This document shows, piece by piece, positions 58,567 through 64,000 of a stretch of DNA of 64,000 nucleotides. The stretch is from Nitrosomonas sp. (GTDB lineage Bacteria > Pseudomonadota > Gammaproteobacteria > Burkholderiales > Nitrosomonadaceae). The DNA lies in NCBI GenBank assembly GCA_017984435.1, contig JAGNZK010000002.1:1-64000 (forward strand). Reading direction: 5' to 3'. Every line of letters starts with the position of its first letter. Position 1 is the stretch's first letter. Below the pieces are notes generated by a model that was given only the letters and a program-made list of their open reading frames with translations, made no database searches and was not told the origin of the DNA. The position numbers and the translations under genes were made by a program.

Positions 58567-59436
58567 ATGTCGCAAAAACACCCGGTTATTGCCGTTACCG
58601 GATCCTCTGGTGCAGGCACCTCAACGGTAAAAAGTAGCTTTGAACATATTTTTCGTCGTGAGCATCTGAAAGCAGCGATTGTAGAAGGTGATAGTTTTCA
58701 TCGTTATGATCGTGAATCAATGAAACAGGCGGTGGTAAAATCAGAAGAAAATGGTGGGCGTACAATCAGCCATTTTGGTCCGGAAGCGAATGAGTTTGAG
58801 AAGCTGGAAGCCCTATTCAAAGAGTATGGCCAAAGCGGTAGCGGTCAGACGCGTCTGTATTTGCATAATGATGAAGAAGCACAGCCCTGGAACCAAAAGG
58901 CGGGAACATTTACGCCGTGGTCACCGATTCCACCGGGTTCTGATTTGCTGTTTTATGAAGGATTACATGGCGGCGCAAAAAGTGATACGGCTGATGCAGC
59001 TAAGTATGTGGATTTGTTGGTTGGTGTAGTACCGATTGTGAATCTGGAATGGATTCAGAAAATATTTCGTGATACCAACGCGCGCGGTTACTCAGCAGAG
59101 GCGGTTACACACACCATTTTGCGCCGTATGCATGATTATGTGCATTACATTACACCGCAGTTCTCACGTACCCACATCAACTTTCAGCGTGTACCCACTG
59201 TTGATACGTCCAATCCGTTTATCGCGCGTGAAATTCCGACATTGGATGAAAGTCTTGTAGTGATTCGATTCAGAAATCCTGAGAAAGTGGATTTTCCTTT
59301 TTTACTGAATATGATTCATGACTCATTCATGTCTCGTCCTAATACTATTGTCGTTCCAGGCGGAAAAATGGGCATGGCGATAGAACTGATACTGACGCCA
59401 TTGATCCTGGAAATCGTTGCTAAAAGTAGGGCGTAG
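58567..59436 (+). CDS. prk: phosphoribulokinase
   Basis: Phosphorylates ribulose 5-phosphate to ribulose 1,5-bisphosphate, the Calvin-cycle step feeding Rubisco. The 289-residue proteobacterial form has the P-loop GSSGAGTSTV near residue 12, EGDSFHRYDRESM near residue 40, and LFYEGLHGG near residue 135. The ATG follows TAGGAG. Rubisco genes are not in the window. This is the clearest evidence of autotrophy. Confidence 0.97.
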   Translation: MSQKHPVIAVTGSSGAGTSTVKSSFEHIFRREHLKAAIVEGDSFHRYDRESMKQAVVKSEENGGRTISHFGPEANEFEKLEALFKEYGQSGSGQTRLYLHNDEEAQPWNQKAGTFTPWSPIPPGSDLLFYEGLHGGAKSDTADAAKYVDLLVGVVPIVNLEWIQKIFRDTNARGYSAEAVTHTILRRMHDYVHYITPQFSRTHINFQRVPTVDTSNPFIAREIPTLDESLVVIRFRNPEKVDFPFLLNMIHDSFMSRPNTIVVPGGKMGMAIELILTPLILEIVAKSRA

Positions 59437-59605
59437 TAATTTCTGACTAGCTTTCGGTTAATTCATGAATCACGATGAATGTTAATTCCATTGATCGGAT
59501 TCAGAATTAATCAGTCAGTTAGTAATTTGTATCAAGATTCTCTGTTTCCCCTGTCAATTTGACGGGTATCGTACTGCTGCACAGTGATCCCATTTTATTG
59601 GTTAC

Positions 59606-61807
59606 ATGACTTCCCCACTATCCGACTTGAATCCGCAGCAACTTGAGGCCATTACATTGCCGCATCAATCCGTATTGGTGTTGGCTGGTGCCGGCAGTGG
59701 AAAAACGCGCGTGTTAACGACACGCATTGTTTATCTGATTCAATCAGGACAAGCAAGTCCGCACGGCATTCTGGCAGTGACCTTTACCAATAAAGCCGCC
59801 AAGGAAATGCTGACACGCATTACTGCCATGTTACCGATTAATACACGTGGTATGTGGATTGGGACATTTCATGGATTGTGTCATCGTATGCTGCGGACGC
59901 ATTATCAGGATGCGGGTTTGCTACAAGCATTTCAGATTCTCGATTCTGCCGATCAACTCGCCTTAATTAAGCGCATTCTGAAGAGCTTGTCGGCGGATGA
60001 GAAAAAGTTTCCGCCGCGCCAGGTACAATGGTTTATCAATAATGCTAAAGAAGCCGGATTACGTGTGGCTTTTGTCACAGTCGACGATGCTTTCTCACGC
60101 CGCATGCTCGAGTTTTATCAAGCGTATGAGCAGCAATGCAACAAGGAAGGTGTAGTGGATTTTGCCGAGTTGCTGCTACGCAGTTATGAGTTGTTGAGTC
60201 GTAATGAAGTCCTGTGCCAACATTACCGGGAACGTTTCAGTCATATTCTGGTGGATGAATTCCAGGATACCAATCAATTGCAATACAAATGGCTGAAATT
60301 GCTGGCAGGTGTGGGAACCAAAGATGCCGCGGCGGTATTTGTAGTTGGTGATGACGATCAGAGTATTTATGCGTTTCGCGGTGCCTATACCGGTAATATG
60401 AAAGACTTTGAACGTGATTTCGGCATCTCCAAGGTCATCAAGTTGGAACAAAACTACCGTTCACACGGTAATATTCTGGATGCCGCCAATGCACTGATTG
60501 AAAATAATTCCCAGCGTTTGGGAAAGAATCTGTGGACGGTGGAAGGGAAGGGAGAACCAATACGTGTTTACAACGCGCCGAATGATTTTGATGAAGCTGC
60601 ATTTATCGTCGAAGAAGTCAAAACATTGCGTGCGGAAGGTACCGCCTTGTCGGAAATCGCATTGCTCTATCGCTCCAATGCGCAATCAAGGGTTCTTGAA
60701 CACAGCTTGTTCAATGCCGCGATACCGTATCGTGTTTATGGCGGTATGCGTTTCTTTGACCGCCAGGAAATCAAACATGCACTAGCGTATTTGCGTTTGA
60801 TCGCTAATCCTGACGATGACAGCGCGCTCTTGCGCGTCATTAATTTTCCGGCACGCGGTATCGGTGCACGCAGTCTGGAGCAATTACAAGATGATGCCCG
60901 ATTGCAAGGTGGCAGCCTATGGACAGCTGCATTGCAGAAATGCGGTGGCGAAGCAGAGATTATGCAAGAACCGTCAAAAGCTTTAAAAGGTATTCCGGGG
61001 TTTGTGCATTTGATCGTGACGATGCGGCAAAACTGTAACACATTGCCGTTACCTCAGATCGTAGAGCATATGCTAACCCATAGTGAATTATTAGCGCATT
61101 ATGCGAAAGAACGCGAAAGTGCAGACAGACTGGAAAATCTGAATGAGCTGATTAATGCCGCAACCAGTTTTGTGCATGAAGCGGAGGATGACAGTCTGGC
61201 GGAATTTCTTGCGCACGCTTCACTGGAGGCCGGTGAGCATCAGGCCGGTAACGGTCAGGATGCGTTGCAGCTAATGACAGTCCATGCCGCCAAAGGACTG
61301 GAGTTTCACAGTGTTTTTCTGAGCGGACTGGAAGAAGGACTTTTTCCGCATGAAAATAGTCTGAATGAAGCCGATGGCATTGCAGAAGAAAGGCGCTTAA
61401 TGTATGTGGCTATGACACGCGCCCGCCGCCGATTATATCTAAGTTTTGCACAAAGCCGGATGTTGCATGGCCAAACGCGTTATAACATTGCATCACGTTT
61501 CTTGAATGAGATTCCGGAGAATTGTTTGAAGTGGTTGCAGTCAATGTCTAGGATTGACCAGAAACCATTCTATTCCGGTTATTCAGGTGCCGGTAATAAG
61601 GCTTCAACAGACATTTCAAGAACTGCGACTTATCATCCTTCCGGCGGTAGATGGAGAATCGGACAAAATGTTTTACATGCCAAGTTTGGCGCAGGTGTCA
61701 TTATCAACTATGAAGGCAATGGCAATGAAGCGCGTGTGCAGGTTAATTTTGATCATGTGGGAATGAAATGGTTGTTGCTGGAGTATGCGAAGTTGACTGC
61801 AGTTTAG
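59606..61807 (+). CDS. uvrD: UvrD-family ATP-dependent DNA helicase
   Basis: A superfamily 1A 3'-5' helicase of 733 residues acting in excision and mismatch repair. Visible motifs are LNPQQLEAI (Q motif), the Walker A LAGAGSGKTR, TFTNKAAKEM, VDEFQDTNQLQ (motif II), VGDDDQSIYAFRGA (motif III), LEQNYRSH (motif IV), LMTVHAAKGLEF (motif V) and VAMTRARRRLYLS (motif VI). The C-terminal GVIINYEGNGNEARVQVNF resembles the UvrD/PcrA tail rather than Rep. Confidence 0.93.
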   Translation: MTSPLSDLNPQQLEAITLPHQSVLVLAGAGSGKTRVLTTRIVYLIQSGQASPHGILAVTFTNKAAKEMLTRITAMLPINTRGMWIGTFHGLCHRMLRTHYQDAGLLQAFQILDSADQLALIKRILKSLSADEKKFPPRQVQWFINNAKEAGLRVAFVTVDDAFSRRMLEFYQAYEQQCNKEGVVDFAELLLRSYELLSRNEVLCQHYRERFSHILVDEFQDTNQLQYKWLKLLAGVGTKDAAAVFVVGDDDQSIYAFRGAYTGNMKDFERDFGISKVIKLEQNYRSHGNILDAANALIENNSQRLGKNLWTVEGKGEPIRVYNAPNDFDEAAFIVEEVKTLRAEGTALSEIALLYRSNAQSRVLEHSLFNAAIPYRVYGGMRFFDRQEIKHALAYLRLIANPDDDSALLRVINFPARGIGARSLEQLQDDARLQGGSLWTAALQKCGGEAEIMQEPSKALKGIPGFVHLIVTMRQNCNTLPLPQIVEHMLTHSELLAHYAKERESADRLENLNELINAATSFVHEAEDDSLAEFLAHASLEAGEHQAGNGQDALQLMTVHAAKGLEFHSVFLSGLEEGLFPHENSLNEADGIAEERRLMYVAMTRARRRLYLSFAQSRMLHGQTRYNIASRFLNEIPENCLKWLQSMSRIDQKPFYSGYSGAGNKASTDISRTATYHPSGGRWRIGQNVLHAKFGAGVIINYEGNGNEARVQVNFDHVGMKWLLLEYAKLTAV

Positions 61808-61862
61808 GCAATTTGCAAAACACATAGCACACACACTCAATGGATATACGCTAATTCTTGGT

Positions 61863-62789
61863 TCATTTCTCTGATTCTTCAGCAGATTGATATTGTTGAC
61901 GATGTTCTTCACTACAGAAAAAGCGCTCTTTATCCGCAATCGCTGCATTTTGTGGAATGGATAAATGACATTGGGCGCACTGAACCATTTCATTTTCTTT
62001 AATTGACGACTTTTCATCAGCATTAACCCAGTTTGCTTTTTGATAATCAGGTTCAGTTGGGTTATGTTTAAATTGCAGCCGCTCGGCCAGAAAAATATCT
62101 TTGTAACTCACATAAATGGAAGCAAAGAGTGTTGGAATCAGGATGACGAGTCCGACGCCATAAGGCATTATGGCCACTATAGTCAGTACAATGAATGTAA
62201 TACCGTATATCTGGAACGGGATGAAGTTTTTCAGACAGGCAAAAAAGCTTCTTTGCAGGGCAACTATCGGTGGCGTATTATGAAACACGACCAACAGGGG
62301 AGAAAACCAGGAAGCCATCATCAATGGAATGGAAAGTGTGAGTGCAATCAATGAAGAGGTGAGCATATTGCTCATGACACCCATGAGTTCACTTTCGTCC
62401 ACTCTTTTTCCGTACAACAGCATGTCTGTCATTTGAGAGCCGCCAATCAGCATGACCAAACCAAGGATTAAAATCTGTCCGATCAGATAGATACCGCCAA
62501 TCGTGATTAATGGCGCGGAATTAGTTTTGAAAGCCATAAATAAATGCGTAATCTCAATTGACTTTCCTTGTTCCATATCTCTGCAACCCAGCATGATTCC
62601 AGCCAGAAATACCGGTGAGATTAAGGTAAAAATAAATTTTCCAAGCAACGGCACTAACGACATCGTGATAGCGATCAGCATCAAGGTAAAGCAAACAAAT
62701 ACCCAAGCCAGTGGCGCTTTAAGAAACAGGTAGAAACCGCTTAAGATCCATTGTAATCCCTGTTTTGCATTGACCTGATGAATTTCCAT
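61863..62789 (-). CDS. BPSS1780-like membrane protein with zinc-binding tail
   Basis: A 308-residue protein. The first 240 residues hold about six transmembrane helices and match the betaproteobacterial BPSS1780 family (NAKQGLQWILSGFYLF, PVFLAGIMLGCRDMEQG). The C-terminal 40 residues add a CxxC...C...H zinc-binding motif (CAQCHLSIP, then FFCSEEHRQQY), like the small PP0621-type zinc proteins, here apparently fused. Function unknown. It is co-oriented with the homoserine kinase gene. Confidence 0.82.
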   Translation of the reverse strand: MEIHQVNAKQGLQWILSGFYLFLKAPLAWVFVCFTLMLIAITMSLVPLLGKFIFTLISPVFLAGIMLGCRDMEQGKSIEITHLFMAFKTNSAPLITIGGIYLIGQILILGLVMLIGGSQMTDMLLYGKRVDESELMGVMSNMLTSSLIALTLSIPLMMASWFSPLLVVFHNTPPIVALQRSFFACLKNFIPFQIYGITFIVLTIVAIMPYGVGLVILIPTLFASIYVSYKDIFLAERLQFKHNPTEPDYQKANWVNADEKSSIKENEMVQCAQCHLSIPQNAAIADKERFFCSEEHRQQYQSAEESEK

Positions 62790-62833
62790 TGGTGTTTCTC
62801 CAGTTAAGTTCGATAACGGTTTTTAGTGATTAT

Positions 62834-63787
62834 TTATATCCAGAGTTGTCGCAGTTTCTTTGAATCATTCGCATGATTTTTTAATATCTCCCTGAAATGC
62901 GTTGGATCCTTGGCATGTGTCAGTTCTCCCGGACGTGGTAAATGATAGTCATATAACCGGGAAATCCAGAAACGTAAGGCGCCCGCACGTAGCATGGTCG
63001 GCCAGACATCGTGTTCAGTAGAAGAGAGCGGTCGGATCGCGTGATAAGCTGTAATCAACGAAAGTGTACATGTTTCATCCAAAGTTTTGTCTGCCTTCAT
63101 GCACCAATCATTCACTGTAATCGCTAAGTCATACAAAAAAACGTCATTGCAGGCAAAATAAAAATCAATGACGCCTCCTACTTTGTCATTGTCAGTAAAC
63201 AGAATATTGTCACGAAATAGATCGGCATGGATAACGCCGTAAGGTAATGTGATGGATTGTTGCGCTGATTGGAAATCCAGTTCTGTGTTGAGTAAAGATT
63301 TTTCATCGGCAGATAAAAATGGTGCGATCTCAGGTGCTCTGGCTTGCCACCAGTTTAGTCCGCGTGGATTATTCATTGTGTCGGAATAGGAACTTCCCGC
63401 TAAATGCATACTTGCCAATACTTTTCCCACTTCCGCGCATTGCTCCGCCGTTGGGTGCAATAATGATTTTCCGGGTAAGCAAGTAACGATCGTTGCCGGT
63501 TTGCCGTTCAATTCACCGAGCAGTTTATGATCCAGCCTGGGAATCGGTGCGGGGCAGGGGATGCTATGCTGCGATAAATGCGCCATCAGATTCAAATAAT
63601 AAGGCAGCTCGCGGTGGGTCAGTTTTTCAAATAAGGTCAATACAAACTGACCGTGCGTGGTGGTGACAAAATAATTGGTATTTTCAATACCGGAGGAAAT
63701 ACCTTGTAAGTCTACAAGCTGACCAAGTGCATAATCTTTCAACCAGATTGTGAGCTGGTTATCAGTAACGGGTGTAAAAACGGACAT
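62834..63787 (-). CDS. thrB: homoserine kinase, ThrB/aminoglycoside-phosphotransferase type
   Basis: Phosphorylates homoserine on the way to threonine. The 317 residues have the APH-like kinase fold rather than the GHMP fold of E. coli Thr[12 protein letters not shown] near residue 26, the catalytic [13 protein letters not shown] near residue 184 and the metal-binding IDFYFACND. This kind of ThrB followed upstream by DUF2782 is usual in betaproteobacteria and pseudomonads. Confidence 0.92.
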   Translation of the reverse strand: MSVFTPVTDNQLTIWLKDYALGQLVDLQGISSGIENTNYFVTTTHGQFVLTLFEKLTHRELPYYLNLMAHLSQHSIPCPAPIPRLDHKLLGELNGKPATIVTCLPGKSLLHPTAEQCAEVGKVLASMHLAGSSYSDTMNNPRGLNWWQARAPEIAPFLSADEKSLLNTELDFQSAQQSITLPYGVIHADLFRDNILFTDNDKVGGVIDFYFACNDVFLYDLAITVNDWCMKADKTLDETCTLSLITAYHAIRPLSSTEHDVWPTMLRAGALRFWISRLYDYHLPRPGELTHAKDPTHFREILKNHANDSKKLRQLWI

Positions 63788-63840
63788 GAGTTAGCAGAAT
63801 AAAAGAGCGGAAAAGTGGAAACTTGCGCTTTTTATTAACG

Positions 63841-64000
63841 TTAAAATTGAAATAATCGCCACATCGGCGGACTGACATCAATACCCGCTTCGCCAGGATG
63901 ATTGTGATAATCTCTGGCGTTATTTTTTTTCAGATAATAAGGTGGACCGATACGTGGAATAACTTTGATCATAAGAAGTTCACCATTCACACGATGTTCT
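63841..64000 (-). CDS. DUF2782 protein, 3' end only
   Basis: The last 52 codons of a gene entering from beyond the right edge (frame begins at 63999). The translated part has EHRVNGELLMIKVIPRIGPP and PPYYLKK, the core of DUF2782, and ends MWRLFQF. The function is unknown. In related genomes it sits between thrB and polA, so polA is expected just outside the window. Confidence 0.85.
   Translation of the reverse strand, partial: EHRVNGELLMIKVIPRIGPPYYLKKNNARDYHNHPGEAGIDVSPPMWRLFQF

Overview
The window reads as a chromosomal segment of a moderately A+T-rich betaproteobacterium, most likely an ammonia-oxidising chemolithoautotroph of the Nitrosomonas group. The strongest pointers are a Rhesus-type (Rh50) ammonia channel rather than an ordinary AmtB, a phosphoribulokinase of the Calvin cycle, an SAH riboswitch in front of ahcY, and betaproteobacterial gene blocks (nadD-rsfS-rlmH-maf-rng; thrB next to a DUF2782 gene). 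The assignment is inference from gene content; no 16S gene is present.

Layout. 0.3-6 kb: activated-methyl and one-carbon metabolism (metK, SAH riboswitch, ahcY, metF, a membrane protein, folD). 5.9-9.9 kb: pyruvate dehydrogenase E1 and E2 (aceE, aceF). 9.9-13.8 kb: nadD, rsfS, rlmH, maf, rng. 14-23 kb: mostly minus strand: a lipoprotein, a NarL-type two-component pair whose kinase carries three tandem GAF-like repeats, corA, two small proteins and ppsA. 23-37 kb is accessory: a scar of two decayed insertion sequences (IS5-type and IS481-type) joined at a short palindrome, a large polytopic membrane protein, a SCO protein with a Tat-exported multicopper oxidase, a 1634-residue animal-type heme peroxidase with RTX repeats, and a second NarL-type two-component pair. 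The long gap between the oxidase and the peroxidase holds two copies of one palindromic element and a Fur-box-like site, so the two oxidative enzymes may be co-regulated.

37-46 kb returns to housekeeping genes: comEC, dapC, dapD, a BON lipoprotein, miaA, small membrane proteins, a flavoprotein and ppa. 46-49.2 kb is one A+T-rich gene for an undescribed membrane receptor-like protein of about 1050 residues. 49.4-57.7 kb: hslO (Hsp33) with a degenerate redox switch, DUF2905, the Rh channel with an added coiled-coil tail, a CNP1-like lipoprotein, a fused Fe-S oxidoreductase/DUF3501 protein, a short rubrerythrin, and several small proteins. 57.75-58.57 kb is non-coding apart from a broken reading frame with a G10 tract. 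58.6-64 kb: prk, a UvrD-type helicase, a BPSS1780-like membrane protein with a zinc-binding tail, a ThrB-type homoserine kinase and the 3' end of a DUF2782 gene.

Together the genes show an autotroph (prk, ppsA) that handles ammonia through Rh, with active methyl-cycle control by an SAH-sensing RNA. Its oxidative-stress and metal-redox functions (rubrerythrin with the Fe-S/DUF3501 protein, Hsp33, multicopper oxidase, SCO, heme peroxidase) lie in two clusters. No rRNA, tRNA or CRISPR array was recognised.
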